From Ctena decussata (Eukaryota; Mollusca; Bivalvia; Lucinida; Lucinidae): a stretch of DNA of 64,000 nucleotides. Both the position numbers and the translations under genes were made by a program. Location: assembly GCA_963989385.1 (NCBI GenBank), contig OZ022501.1:81638979-81702978 (forward strand). The letters run 5' to 3'. Of this stretch, positions 27,701 through 34,961 are shown piece by piece. Each line of letters opens with the position of its first letter. Position 1 is the first letter of the stretch. The notes under the pieces were generated by a model. It was not told the origin of the DNA, did not search any database, and saw only the letters and a program-made list of their open reading frames with translations.

Positions 27701-30700
27701 CATTCATCATTGATCTGTGTCTACCGTTGTTTGTATGAGTACTTGAAAAAAAACTGGATTGTTGACTGCATTCGAATTTGATGATTATAATAAAATTCAG
27801 AGGTTCTTTTCTCAACTTCAGACATTAAAAAGATAAAGGTTTCCCATAGCCTAATAGCCATAGGGACAGTGGGGGTTAGAGACCCACTGACGACTGGAAA
27901 ACTCTGTCAACCCAGCAGCAAATGAGTCCATTTGCTGCTGGGTTGACAGAGTTTTCCAGTCGTCGGATGGTGATGGTGAGCCGCAAACTCACGACCTTCC
28001 GGTGACTTTCTGCACAATAACCGAGCCACTTTAACCACCCGACTACGGCGCCTCTCGCTCTCTCTTTAGACATACATTTGGTTTAAATGGTAATTGTTTA
28101 TTTAACTTTATGTGTACAAAAATTCACATGTACAATCACATATAACAGTAATAGCATACCCGATACTTATGTAATTTTATTTTCTTGACACATATTTGTA
28201 GTGTTCTCTTGTCATGAGCAACAGCTTTAATTTCAGATTTTGGATCATTTGAAAGGAGGTCATTATCAACTAGCATGTACAAGATATTTTGAAGCAGTTC
28301 ATAAAAAGGAACTAGAATCTGTCAGCCCAATTAGTCATCCTAATCAGTACTTCGATGAGAGTAAGAAAGATGGTGAAACAGGAAACACATCAGGTAAGAG
28401 CTAGAAATTTATTAACAGAGAATTAAACTACCAAAGAATGAATTATATGTTTGAGAAAACCACACTTTTTCATTGTATTATTTCAGGTAGCATCTCACTT
28501 ATAATTTGTGGGGAGCATGTCTCCATAGATCTCTTACCATAGCAACTATGGAATTACCAACTCTTGTGCTTAGTACCTTGGCAGAATGATGTCTGGATAT
28601 GACGCCATGTAGGCATCAGTATGAACTAGAAACATGTTCACTAATAGGGCCCCGCCTTTATATGGAACTATTGATGGCATTAAGTCATATGTCACAAACT
28701 GGAAATAACAATAAAACCTTCCAGTTTTAAAGTTATAGACTGTCAGACTAGTTTCTACACTAAAAAATACTAAGGGCATAATTCTGTAAAAAAAATAGAT
28801 GGAGTTACAAGTCTTATTCTCTGCAGATTATCTGATATGCTTTATATTTGTAACAACTTCTGTGAAAATATATTTTGCTGTTGAAGTATCTTCAACAGTT
28901 TTAAGGTTATAGAGCTGACACGATTTCTATGTAGAAAATTACAAAGGGGTATAACTCGGTAAAAATGTAGATGGAAGTATGATTCTTATTCTCTGCACAT
29001 CATCTGATAATGCTTTATATTTGTGCAAAGTTTTCAAGAACATATCTTTGTGAGTTTTAAAGTTATAAAGCAGACATGATTTCTATACTAAAAAGTACAG
29101 GGCAGAATTCCATAGAAAATGTAGGTAGAGTTACAGTTCTTGTTCTCTGCACATCGTCTGATGATGCACTATACTTGTATTAAGTTTCGTGAAAATATCT
29201 TGAACGGTTTTAGAGTTATAGAGCGTACACAATTTCGAAATTTAAATTTACAAAGGGACATAATTCCATGAAAAATGTAGATGGAGCTATGGTTCTTATT
29301 TTGTGCTCATCGTCTGATGATGCTTTATATCTGTACCAAGTTTCGAGAAAATATCTCAAATGGTTTCAGAGTTACAGACCTGACACAATATCAGACTTAA
29401 AATTACAAAGGGGCTTAATTCTGTAAAAATGTGGGTGGAGTTATGGTTTTTATTCTCTGCACATCGTTTGATGATGCTTTATATCTGTACCAAGTTTCGA
29501 GAAAATATCTCAAATGGTTTCAGAGTCACAGCCCGGACACAATTTCCGTACTTAAAATTATAAAGGGGCATAATTCCGTAAAAAATGTAAGTGGAGTTAT
29601 GGTTCTTATTCTCTGCACATCGTCTGATAATGCTTTATAATTGTACCAAGTTTCGAGAAAATATCTCAAATGGCTTCAGAGGTACGGATCCGACACAATA
29701 TCATACTTAAAATTACAAAGGGGCATAATTCTGTATACAATAGTTGGAGTTATGGTTATTATTCTCTGCAGATCGTTTGATGATGCTTTATATCTGTACC
29801 AAGTTTCGAAAAATATCTCCAACCGTTTCAGAGTACCGGCCTGGACACAATTTCCATACTTAAAATTATAAAGGGGCATAATTCCTTAAAAAAATGTATG
29901 TGGAGTTATGATTCTTGTTCTCTGTACATCGTCTGATACTGCTTTATAACTGTACCAAGTTTCGAGAAAATATCTCAAACGGTTTCAGAGTTACAGAAAG
30001 GACACAATTTCAAGACGTAAATTACAAAGGGGCATAATTCTGTAAAAAATGTAGATGAGGTTAAAGTTCTTGTCCTCTGCACATCATCTGATGATGGTTT
30101 ATAGCTGTACCAAGTTTCGAGAAAATATCTCAAAGGGTTTCAAAGTTACGGAACGAACACAATTTCCATACTATAAAATTACAAAGGGGCATAATTCCAT
30201 AAAAAATGTAGGTGGAGTTATGGTTCTTGTCCTCCGCACATCGTCTGATGATGCTTTATAGCTGTACCAAGTTTCGAGAAAATATCTCGAACGGTTTCAA
30301 AGTTACGGACCAGACACAATTTCCATACTAAAATTACAAAGGGGCATAATTCCATAAAAAACGTAGGTGGAGTTATGGTTCTTGTCTTCTGCACATCGTC
30401 TGATGATGTTTTATAGCTGTACCAAGTTTCGAGAAAATATCTCGAACGGTTTCAAAGTTATGGACTAGACACAATTTCCATACTAAAAATTACAAAGGGG
30501 CATAATTCCGTGAAAACTGTAGGTGGAGTTATGGTTCTAGTTCTCTGCACATCGTCTGATGATGCTTTATAGCTGTACCAAGTTTCGAGAAAATATCTCG
30601 AATGGTTTCAAAGTTACGGACCAGACAGTTTCCATACTAAAAATTACAAAGGGGCATTATTCTGTGATAAATGTAGGTGGAGTTATGGTTCTTGTTCTCT

Positions 30701-33205
30701 GCACATCGTCTGATGATGCTTTATATTTGTACAAAGTTTCGAGAAAATATCTCGAACCGTTTCAGACTTATGGCCCGGGCACGAAAAGCTGACGGACGGA
30801 CAACAAAGGGGCATAATTCTGTAAAAAATGTAGGTGGAGTTATGATTCTTGTTCTCTGCACATCGTCTGATGATGTTTTATATTTGTACAAAGTTCCAAG
30901 AAAATATCTCGAACCGTTTCAGAGTTATGGCCCGGACACGAAAAGCTGATGGACGGACAGACAGACGGACTGACGGACAGACAAGGTGATTACTATAGGA
31001 CCTCCGCCGACTTCGTCTGGCGGGGCCCTTACTATTAGTTGCTATGGTAACAGATATATGGCACCATTGGTTCTGGAGCATAGCAAAAAATGTATGCCAT
31101 GCTTTGCCAATTTTTCAATGACATTATAAATTGAAATTTTCAACAGAAACTTCAGTTTTTCTCAAATATAATTATTCTCAAGTCATTTTATTCCGCGTTA
31201 AGTGTGCTGGCCTCAGATGCCAGAGATTACTGGTTTGATCCATGTTGGTAAGAGAAGATATTGTTGGAGCATGCTCCATTTGTGTCTCATTCAGTGGTGG
31301 TGCTAACATGGTGCTATTTTGTAAAATGGAGGGCATTTTAGTTGGGAGAGATACACCAAGTTCAGGGTCCAAATGTTCGAAGCATCTTTAGCTTAACAAA
31401 GTTGTTAGTCAAGGATTCTTTAAGTCTAATAGTAAAATAAACAAGAGGGCCATGAGGCCCTGAATCGCTCACCTGAACACTTGGCAAGGTGGCTTTTACT
31501 TATAATGTCTGAAATTGTCAAAATATGAGTTTTAGGTGAAAGTAAAATAATGACCATGACCACTTGTACTCATAAATCTTCATGTACTCATTAAGACAAC
31601 CATATAAACCAAATTTAGGCCAAAATCTTCGAAACTTTCCATGAAATCTTATGTTCTAGCATTTTCCCATATTTGAACATGCCGCAAAAAAGGTCAAGGT
31701 AAACACAAGGTCACCATTTGAACAGTCTTGGTGGTACTCTAATACACCATGTTATTTACCGAGTTTTAAGGCCATAGGTGTATTGGTTCTGGAGAAGAAA
31801 AATATTAAAGATTTATACCATAAGTGGTAATGGCGGCCAAGCTGGTCATGTGACCTGGACCGTTTGAACAAACTTTCATTCAATCAACCCCTGGAGGCTC
31901 TATATGAAATGTGTTCACATTTGGCCCTTTGGCTTTTGAGGAAATGGTTGAAAATGTCAAAATATGAGCGATCTGGATCAAAGGTAAAAGAATGACCTTG
32001 ACCTCTTGTACTCACAAATCTTCATGTACTCATTAAGATGATTGTATATACTAATTTTTAGGCCAAAATCTTCAAAACTTACCATAAAATCTCATGTTCT
32101 AGCATTTTCTGATATTTGACCTTGCCGTAAAAAAGGTCAAGGTCAACCCAGGGTCATAATTTGAACAATCTTGATAGTACTTGAGTACCCAATGCTACAT
32201 ACCGACTTTCAAGGCCATCAGTCTACTGGTTCTGGAGAAGAAGATTTTTAAAGGTTTTTACCATATATGGGCGTGGTGGCCATGTTGGTCATGTGACCTG
32301 GACCATATGAATAAATTTTCATTCCCTCAACCCCTGGAGGATCTATATGAAATTTGGTTACAATTGGCCTAGTTGTTTTTGAGGAGATTGTTTGATATTG
32401 TCAAAATATGAGAGTTCTGGGTCAAAGGTCAAAGAATGACCTTGACCTCTTAAAGTCATAAATCTTCATGTAGTCATTAAGATGACTGTATGTACCAATT
32501 TTTAGGCCAAAATCTTCAACAGTTTCCAAGATATCTTATGTTGCAGCATTTTGCCATATAAAAGCATAAGGAAGCAAATTTGACCTTATCGTAAAAAAGG
32601 TCAAGGTCAGCCCAAGGTCATAATTTGAACAATCTTGGTAGTACTCGTGTACCCGATGCTACATATCAAGTTTCAAGGCCATCGACCTATTGGTTCTGGA
32701 GAAGAAGATTTTTTCAGGTTTTTACCATATATGGGCATGGCGGCCATGTTGGTCATGTGACCAGGACCGTTTGAACAACTTTTCGTTCCTAAGGTCCCAG
32801 GAGGCTCTATATGAAATTTGGTTACAATTGGCCAAGCGGTTTCAGAGGAGAAGTCGTTTGAAAGTGTGGACGGACGACGGACGGACGGACGACGGACAAC
32901 GGAGCCTTACCATCCTATAAGCTCCCCCGGAGCCGCTGGCTCAGGTGAGCTAAAAAACCCATAAAATCAAACATGCTTATATATTTTGCTGAAGCAGTAT
33001 GAGGCCTGATAAACTCTTATCTTCATTCACAGGTCAGCAGACTGGTACACCTAAAACTCCCAAGTCTCAGCGGTCAGTAGTGTCTTCCCAGTCAACACCA
33101 GGACCCCTTTCTCAGGGTGCCAACAGTACACAGCTCAGTGGTATAGAAGAGATGGATGATGACTTTGATATAGAGGCGGCTGAACTGTCTATGAATGCTT
33201 CTTGA
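9858..33205 (+). CDS. PRIM2: DNA primase large subunit (PRIM2), 5'-partial, 11 exons in window
   Basis: The regulatory subunit of the primase heterodimer in the DNA polymerase alpha-primase complex, which makes RNA primers for nuclear replication. Exons: 9858-9967, 12010-12092, 13389-13512, 14002-14094, 14940-15077, 21576-21719, 22272-22454, 25321-25447, 27187-27269, 28237-28393, 33033-33205. All introns are GT-AG and the phases join without a break into 470 residues. The translation follows vertebrate PRIM2 closely, including [75 protein letters not shown] and [12 protein letters not shown]. The four cysteines that bind the 4Fe-4S cluster in this family (human C287, C367, C384, C424) are present, one each in exons 7, 8, 9 and 10. 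About 55 N-terminal residues are missing and were not found upstream in the window. The C-terminal tail (PKTPKSQRS, then acidic [11 protein letters not shown]) is the divergent, probably disordered end usual for the family. Introns are full of mobile elements. Confidence 0.97.
10163..10332. mobile_element. MITE M2 copy in PRIM2 intron
   Basis: Palindrome-rich segment with GGGACACC, TAGCAAACAGTGT, CACTGTTTGCTC and TAGAATTTTTACG, shared with copies at 14181-14370, 25215-25292 (partial) and 49460-49650. The centre can fold because AAACAGTG faces CACTGTTT. Confidence 0.6.
10976..11060. repeat. Short GC-rich periodic repeat
   Basis: Three to four degenerate repetitions of GGCCGAAACGACCC and GGCCGAAAGGGAAT within 85 bp, in otherwise AT-rich intron. 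Its function is unknown. Confidence 0.6.
11379..11535. repeat. Two-unit direct repeat, ~100 bp
   Basis: ATGCTGAAAATAGGTAC...GGTTGACTGCGCATGCT near 11383-11441 recurs as ATGCTAAAAATAGGTAAC...GGTTGACCGCGCATGCT near 11477-11530. The paired phrases keep their order. The rest of the intron from 11536 to 12009 shows nothing further. Confidence 0.6.
12010..12092 (+). CDS. PRIM2: PRIM2 exon b
   Basis: Acceptor TTATTTCAG and donor GTAAGT. Encodes [19 protein letters not shown] then ILRLAYCRS, equivalent to human [18 protein letters not shown]. Confidence 0.95.
12590..12815 (+). mobile_element. MITE F8 copy (intron)
   Basis: Shares with other F8 copies a central inverted repeat, GTCTACTCTT...AAGAATTTGCTC facing GAGCAAAT...TAAGAGTT, and the right end CCTATTCACCTTAA. 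Confidence 0.6.
13389..13512 (+). CDS. PRIM2: PRIM2 exon c
   Basis: Acceptor TTTGACAG and donor GTTAGC. Encodes [19 protein letters not shown] then [18 protein letters not shown] and HYEP, close to human EELRRWFIQQEMDLLRFRF. Confidence 0.95.
14002..14094 (+). CDS. PRIM2: PRIM2 exon d
   Basis: Acceptor TGTTTTACAG and donor GTATGT. Encodes 31 residues from [13 protein letters not shown] to [10 protein letters not shown], aligning with the human SDEEKTLREQEIV...ESIYK segment. This is the least conserved part of the protein; the assignment rests on phase and position as well as sequence. Confidence 0.9.
14181..14370. mobile_element. MITE M2 copy
   Basis: Same family as 10163-10332: ATAGGGACGCC, AACAGTGTAGATACC, GTCTGCACTGTTTGCTC and TTAGAATTTTTAC in the same order. 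The 155-codon minus-strand frame here is a by-product of the repeat. Confidence 0.6.
14724..14925 (-). mobile_element. MITE F8 copy (intron)
   Basis: Reverse-oriented F8 with AAGGAAAGAATTTGCTCC and CCTTTAAGCCCTTTGGAAGG. It ends just before exon e. Confidence 0.55.
14940..15077 (+). CDS. PRIM2: PRIM2 exon e
   Basis: Acceptor GTGTTTTAG and donor GTAAGT. 46 codons encode [19 protein letters not shown] then [18 protein letters not shown] and RTHLNQALA, near-collinear with human IPFADALDLFRGRKVYLED. Confidence 0.96.
15232..15350. repeat. Dispersed repeat R1
   Basis: Begins TAGTTTAAACAGTATTTTAT. A related start, AGTTTAAACATATTTTATTC, lies inside array B3 at 45842. Possibly the tail of a retroelement; only two copies are visible so the class is not decided. 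Confidence 0.4.
15873..17232. mobile_element. Foldback MITE M3 copy 1, split by a hAT-like insertion
   Basis: About 57-bp terminal inverted repeats. The left runs CAGGCCCCGAGGTTATAAAA...GCTCAACTCAGCTGAGC and the right is its complement, ending TTATAACCTCGGGGCCTG. If 15953-17065 is removed, the two halves form a near-continuous palindrome through ATGAAAATGCCAAC/GTTGGCATTTTCAT. Copies without the insertion are at 47483-47633 and 48407-48552. Confidence 0.85.
15953..17057. mobile_element. Non-autonomous hAT-like element
   Basis: 1105 bp, ends TAGTGGTGGGC and GCCCACCACTA, flanked by perfect 8-bp direct repeats ATGAAAAT at 15945-15952 and 17058-17065. An 8-bp duplication is the hallmark of hAT transposition. 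Subterminal DNA on both sides repeats AATCGAT words (16015-16042 and 16970-17045). No transposase frame was seen. Confidence 0.85.
17335..17486. mobile_element. MITE M1 copy 2 (internally deleted)
   Basis: Starts TGAGCAGCGACATGACAAAA and ends TTTTGTCGTGTCACGGCTCA. It is shorter than the ~240 bp full-length copies. Confidence 0.8.
17558..17804. mobile_element. MITE M1 copy 3
   Basis: Full-length palindromic copy, TGAGCCACGACAC to TGTAGCGGCTCA. The internal arms GACTCAGATCAGC and GACTCTAATCAGACTGGGC fold on each other. The next 120 bases hold nothing recognised. Confidence 0.85.
17931..18636 (-). mobile_element. Tandem-array element B1 (5'-truncated)
   Basis: 3' terminus at the left: GTCGCACCTGC, hairpin GCACCTGCTTTAGCAAGGTGC, then a (CCGT)n tract near 17980. 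Units start GTCCATTTCTCGCAAA at 18051, 18232, 18400 and 18568 (period 168-181). The array stops at a (TAA)n run at 18637. Confidence 0.85.
18637..19206. other. Unclassified insertion between B arrays
   Basis: Starts with (TAA)n and CAACTTTATTTTCAGAGGG and includes an A(18) run near 18978. It looks like an inserted sequence or retroelement tail separating B1 from B2a, but I cannot name it. Confidence 0.3.
19207..19658 (-). mobile_element. Tandem-array element B2a (truncated)
   Basis: 3' hairpin and (CCGT)n tract at 19209-19295, then two units. The array breaks at GATGCTAAG, where the 3' end of the next B element begins. Confidence 0.75.
19659..21155 (-). mobile_element. Tandem-array element B2b with complete 5' end
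   Basis: Units start at 20041, 20220, 20390 and 20559 and continue more diverged to about 21080. The 5' terminus at the right carries GCAGGTGCGAC (complement of the 3' GTCGCACCTGC), then the palindrome ATTCCGCGGAAT and TCTTGT. A SINE has landed at 19749. A related terminus is at 44947. Confidence 0.85.
19749..20021 (+). mobile_element. tRNA-derived SINE S1, copy 1
   Basis: 273 bp with a perfect 15-bp target duplication, ACGTCAACCCTAGTG, at 19734-19748 and 20022-20036. The tRNA-like head has an A box (TAGCGCAATCGG) and a B box (GGTTCGAATCC), with acceptor arms GGCCGGG/TCTGGCC and an anticodon-like CGT within CTCGTAA. A ~200 bp unrelated body and a (CCAA)n tail follow. The anticodon arm does not fold into a regular 5+7+5 arm, so this is a SINE head and not a working tRNA gene. 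Transcription would be by RNA polymerase III, with mobility borrowed from a LINE (family knowledge). Confidence 0.93.
21173..21370 (+). mobile_element. tRNA-derived SINE S2, copy 1
   Basis: GGCCCTGGTAGCTTAGTGGG resembles a tRNA A-box half and GGCTTCAAATCCC a B box. The body ACACAGCC...ATTATCACC...CTGTTGAAAGGGTAGTAAAA is shared with 37567-37770. Confidence 0.7.
21380..21560 (+). mobile_element. Degenerate S2-like SINE
   Basis: Keeps the body phrases TGGAATACTGCTGAAAGGG and TTGTAAAATGCTAAATCAT but the tRNA-like head is weak. It ends 15 bp before PRIM2 exon f, so it overlaps the intron's branch-point region. Confidence 0.4.
21576..21719 (+). CDS. PRIM2: PRIM2 exon f
   Basis: Acceptor CTTTGTAG and donor GTAAGT. 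48 codons encode [19 protein letters not shown] then [17 protein letters not shown] and [12 protein letters not shown]. Confidence 0.95.
22272..22454 (+). CDS. PRIM2: PRIM2 exon g (first Fe-S cysteine)
   Basis: Acceptor TTATTTCAG and donor GTATGG. Encodes [18 protein letters not shown] then [35 protein letters not shown] and TKILDGDK. The Cys in PPCMQQLH equals human C287. HHLRHGGR is the best conserved stretch of the family. Confidence 0.97.
22666..23995. mobile_element. TA-flanked TIR element (Tc1/mariner-like, non-autonomous)
   Basis: 1330 bp, ends CCGTAGAAAGGCATGTAC and its complement GTACATGCCTTTCTACGG, extending to about 26 bp of inverted repeat including ACCCGCA. TA flanks both ends (22664-22665, 23996-23997). 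Inside, ACCGCA words recur (22705-22760). Homopolymer and CpG-rich patches occur at 22845-22915. No transposase frame. Confidence 0.8.
24583..24748. repeat. Poly-C / poly-G foldback
   Basis: 53 bases of almost pure C (24583-24635), then GTGACCCAGC, a 57-base loop, GCTGGGTCAC and 36 G (24713-24748). The two arms are complementary over at least 46 bp. The remaining intron on each side (24000-24580, 24750-25320) has no recognised gene. A partial M2 copy lies at 25215-25292. Confidence 0.9.
25321..25447 (+). CDS. PRIM2: PRIM2 exon h (second Fe-S cysteine)
   Basis: Acceptor TTCATTTCAG and donor GTAGGT. Encodes [19 protein letters not shown] then [18 protein letters not shown] and PGDSH, plus the first base of a Gly codon. 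The Cys in YSCVKI equals human C367. Confidence 0.97.
25546..25769. mobile_element. MITE M1 copy 4
   Basis: TGAGCTGGGATATGACAAAA to GTTATGTCGCAGCTCA. Intron copy, fairly diverged. Confidence 0.8.
26252..26454. mobile_element. Palindromic MITE M4 copy 1
   Basis: TIR CAGAGCTCTAGATAAGAGGG. The centre is a long hairpin, CATATGTTGTGACCCCTCAT...CCGTCTCG facing CGAGACGG...ATGAGGGGTCACAACATATG. Flanked by CATAAG on both sides (26246-26251, 26455-26460). The intron to either side has no gene. Confidence 0.88.
26552..26658. mobile_element. Foldback repeat
   Basis: 36-bp imperfect inverted repeats, TTTTGATACCAAGTTTATCA...CCAGAAAC and GTTTCTGG...TGATAAACTTGATATCAAAA, around a 35-bp loop. A weaker outer repeat (TAAATAGAGAATACCAT / ATGTGGTTTTCTATTTA) suggests the element is somewhat longer. 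Confidence 0.65.
27187..27269 (+). CDS. PRIM2: PRIM2 exon i (third Fe-S cysteine)
   Basis: Acceptor TGTTTGCAG and donor GTAGTG. Encodes [19 protein letters not shown] then SIGGVYYDK. The Cys in GCPFRH equals human C384. The donor is only 11 bp from MITE M1 copy 5. Confidence 0.96.
27281..27518. mobile_element. MITE M1 copy 5
   Basis: Full-length, TGAGCCGCGACACGAGAAAA to TCGTGTCGCGGCTCA, about 10 bp downstream of a PRIM2 splice donor. Confidence 0.88.
27889..27964. repeat. Perfect 36-bp palindrome
   Basis: Arms 27889-27924 and 27929-27964 are exact complements (GACGACTGGAAAACTCTGTC...CAGCAGCAAATG) around the 4-base loop AGTC. Confidence 0.95.
27965..28060 (-). mobile_element. tRNA-like SINE head
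   Basis: On the minus strand, GGCGCCGTAGTCGGGTGGTT gives a good A box (TAGTCGGGTGG). The B box (GGTCGTGAGTTTGC) is weak. It abuts the perfect palindrome, which may be the body of the same element. Confidence 0.45.
28237..28393 (+). CDS. PRIM2: PRIM2 exon j (fourth Fe-S cysteine)
   Basis: Acceptor TTTAATTTCAG and donor GTAAGA. Encodes [20 protein letters not shown] then [19 protein letters not shown] and [13 protein letters not shown]. The Cys in QLACTRYF equals human C424. HPNQYF matches the family motif HPNQFF. Confidence 0.96.
28641..31034 (+). mobile_element. Tandem-array element F1
   Basis: About 13 units of ~155 bp (core starts for example at 29490, 29646, 29799 and 30422). Each has AAATTACAAAGGGGCATAAT, TTCTCTGCACATCGTCTGAT and TACCAAGTTTCGAGAAAATA. 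It ends with (GACG)n at 30950-30985 and the hairpin CCGCC...GGCGG. GGGCCCCGCC near the 5' end (28647-28656) is complementary to GGCGGGGCCC at the 3' end. A further imperfect 27-bp inverted pair flanks it at 28523-28549 and 31035-31061 (TTACCATAGCAACTA / TAGTTGCTATGGTAA). It lies in the last PRIM2 intron. Confidence 0.88.
31440..32957 (+). mobile_element. Tandem-array element F4b
   Basis: 5' end ACAAGA, hairpin GGGCCATGAGGCCC, then GCTCACCTGA. 3' end (GACG)n at 32868-32898, hairpin GCTCCCCCGGAGC, then TCAGGTGAGC and oligo-A. GCTCACCTGA and TCAGGTGAGC are a 10-bp subterminal inverted repeat. The monomer of 464 bp has three core-motif sites (32202, 32348, 32495, then 32666 and 32812). It ends ~75 bp before the last PRIM2 exon. 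Confidence 0.9.
33033..33205 (+). CDS. PRIM2: PRIM2 last coding exon
   Basis: Acceptor TTCATTCACAG. Encodes [19 protein letters not shown] then [18 protein letters not shown] and [20 protein letters not shown], ending with TGA at 33203-33205. It is Ser/Pro-rich with an acidic end, like the human tail. AATAAA hexamers at 33643 and 33829 are candidate poly(A) signals. Confidence 0.93.
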
Positions 33206-33220
33206 TTTTATTGTGCATTA

Positions 33221-33435
33221 CAGTCAACTCTTAATATCTTGAACACTGATATCTCAAAGTACCCTCTTATATCAAACCATATAGTTTGAACACATATCCT
33301 ATTTTATATAAATTTCAACTCTGGATATCTCAAACTACTGATGTCTCTAAGTAAATTTTCTGGGACCAGAACATTTACTTTGAGGTATCAGTAGTTTGGG
33401 ATGAAATTCGATTTCGAGGTATCAAGAGTTGACTG
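33221..33435. mobile_element. TA-flanked MITE T1 copy 1, in PRIM2 3' region
   Basis: Starts CAGTCAACTCTTAATATCTT and ends GATTTCGAGGTATCAAGAG then TTGACTG. TA is on both sides (33219-33220, 33436-33437). TIRs of this type are typical of Tigger/pogo-like elements (family knowledge). It begins 15 bp after the PRIM2 stop. Confidence 0.85.
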
Positions 33436-33464
33436 TATTAACAGTTAATGTTAAGGTGTATGGG

Positions 33465-33690
33465 TACACCTCCATGATTTTCTGCCATTTTCATACAGAT
33501 TAAAAACTTGTGATTTCCTCATTGGATCCATTTGCTTGCCATGACGACACAGCTCTTCCAAAATTGGGTCTACTTTTAAAAGAAAGAATTTGTCTCAAAG
33601 GGAGCATATTTTTTCCTTTAAGAATTTACCCCCACTTGGAAAAATAAAAATGGCAAGAGTTGTTCCTCCTGAATATGTATCCATGTATCT
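33465..33690 (+). mobile_element. MITE F8 copy
   Basis: TTAAGGTGTATGGGTACACC at the left, then GGGTCTACTTTTAAAAG and GAGCATATTTTTTCC in the centre. It follows T1 in the probable PRIM2 3' UTR or just beyond. Confidence 0.6.
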
Positions 33691-34700
33691 TAAAGACATA
33701 CTCCCTCATTTTTTCACCATCTCCAAAATAATCAATTTTACCAATTTCGTTAGATAATATATTATCATACCTAAATCCATTGTAAAAATTCAGAAAAAGT
33801 GTTTCAGTTTAACGTATTTTGTAATGAAAATAAAATATCCAAAATGAAATTGTAAATGAACACTATCGTTGGCCAATAGGAAAGTTGTTACCACGCCTTA
33901 CGGTCATATGACGATACCCAGGTATTTTTCTGATTCGTGCACGCGCCAGTGACGCCAGAGCAAATTAATTCTATCCAATAAGACAATTTCGGTCGCGGTC
34001 CGCGACAGTAAAAAATTTATTTTATTTCTTTTTTGAAAATTACTTTACACAAAAACTTCTTCTAATTTATATTGTCAATTGTACAGATGGGTCATTTCGG
34101 AGTTACTATGACAATATTTCATGGAAACGTTTTTGTAATCATAAACAAGGGCGTAAATCTTTAAGAGTTGATGGACAGTGCAACAAAGCTAGAGATAAGG
34201 AGAGTTCTACTAAGTCTATATTAACTTTTTTTTTCTCTTCGAAAACACATGGTGGCCCCTAATGACTGGTCACAATGTGTTTTTATGGAGAATGAAGAGA
34301 AATCATCTCAGAATTGACCTGTTGCCACATGTCAGTCAAAATGGGCATTGACCAGTCAAATTAGATAAAAACCTTGGACAAACAAATGCATGTGTGCTTT
34401 TGTGACAATAATTTCTTATGTAAAATATACTTGAACAAATATGAAGTGCTGAGCGATAAGTGCTTTGGCATTAGTTCAGCTACAAAACTATCTCTGTTAC
34501 CATATACTTATTTACTCAAAAACACTTTGAAACGATAAATATGAACCATAGCGTACGTCTTTTGGGCATTTTGCTTATTGCTAGCTTTGAATGTTAGATT
34601 AAAACATCCCTCTTCCAGTTTAACTTGCAGTCACATGCAGTCTGGTCAGAGATTTGTTCTTTACGATATGGAAACTAGAATTACAATGTATTTTTAAATA
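33691..34700. other. Intergenic, nothing identified
   Basis: AT-rich DNA without a supported gene. A patch at 33880-34000 has two CCAAT words (GGCCAATAGG, ATCCAATAAG) and CpG-rich GGTCGCGGTCCGCGAC. This could be a promoter remnant or an element end; no transcript can be tied to it. Confidence 0.3.
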
Positions 34701-34961
34701 CAGTTGATTCTCTTTATCTCAAACACTGATATCTCAAGGTACCCTCTTATATGCAATAATATAGTTTGGGCGCAATCTATTCTTTTTCTCTAATACATTT
34801 CAACTCGTTATCTCAAACTACTGGTATCTCAAAGTAAATTTTCTGGGACCAGAAATTAACTTTGAATTATCAGTAGTTGGGTATCTCAAAGTAAATCTGC
34901 TGGGACCAGAAATTTACTTTTGAGATATCAGTTTTGACTTCGAGATATTGAGAGTTGACTG
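34701..34961. mobile_element. TA-flanked MITE T1 copy 2
   Basis: CAGTTGATTCTCTTTATCTC to ATATTGAGAGTTGACTG with TA on both sides. Internal AACACTGATATCTCAAGGTA is shared with copy 1. An internal duplication of the CTGGGACCAGAAATTTACTT region makes it longer. Confidence 0.8.

Noticed and set aside
28523..31061. F1 as a classical TIR transposon bounded by the 27-bp inverted pair
   Set aside because: Part of the pair is a self-complementary word (CCATAGCAACTATGG) and 90 bp separate it from the F1 subterminal repeat on one side only. F1's own GGGCCCCGCC / GGCGGGGCCC ends fit the other array families better. Left open, not adopted.
32690..32920. Recurring peptide beginning [20 protein letters not shown] in several 60-130 codon frames as a possible gene family
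   Set aside because: It is a translation of the F4/F7 repeat unit. The frame is open in some units, broken in others, and the same DNA is open on the opposite strand. There is no start context, splice signal or known domain.
33880..34000. CCAAT-box promoter of an unseen gene
   Set aside because: Two CCAAT words and a CpG patch exist, but no coding exon follows on either strand, so the call cannot be supported.
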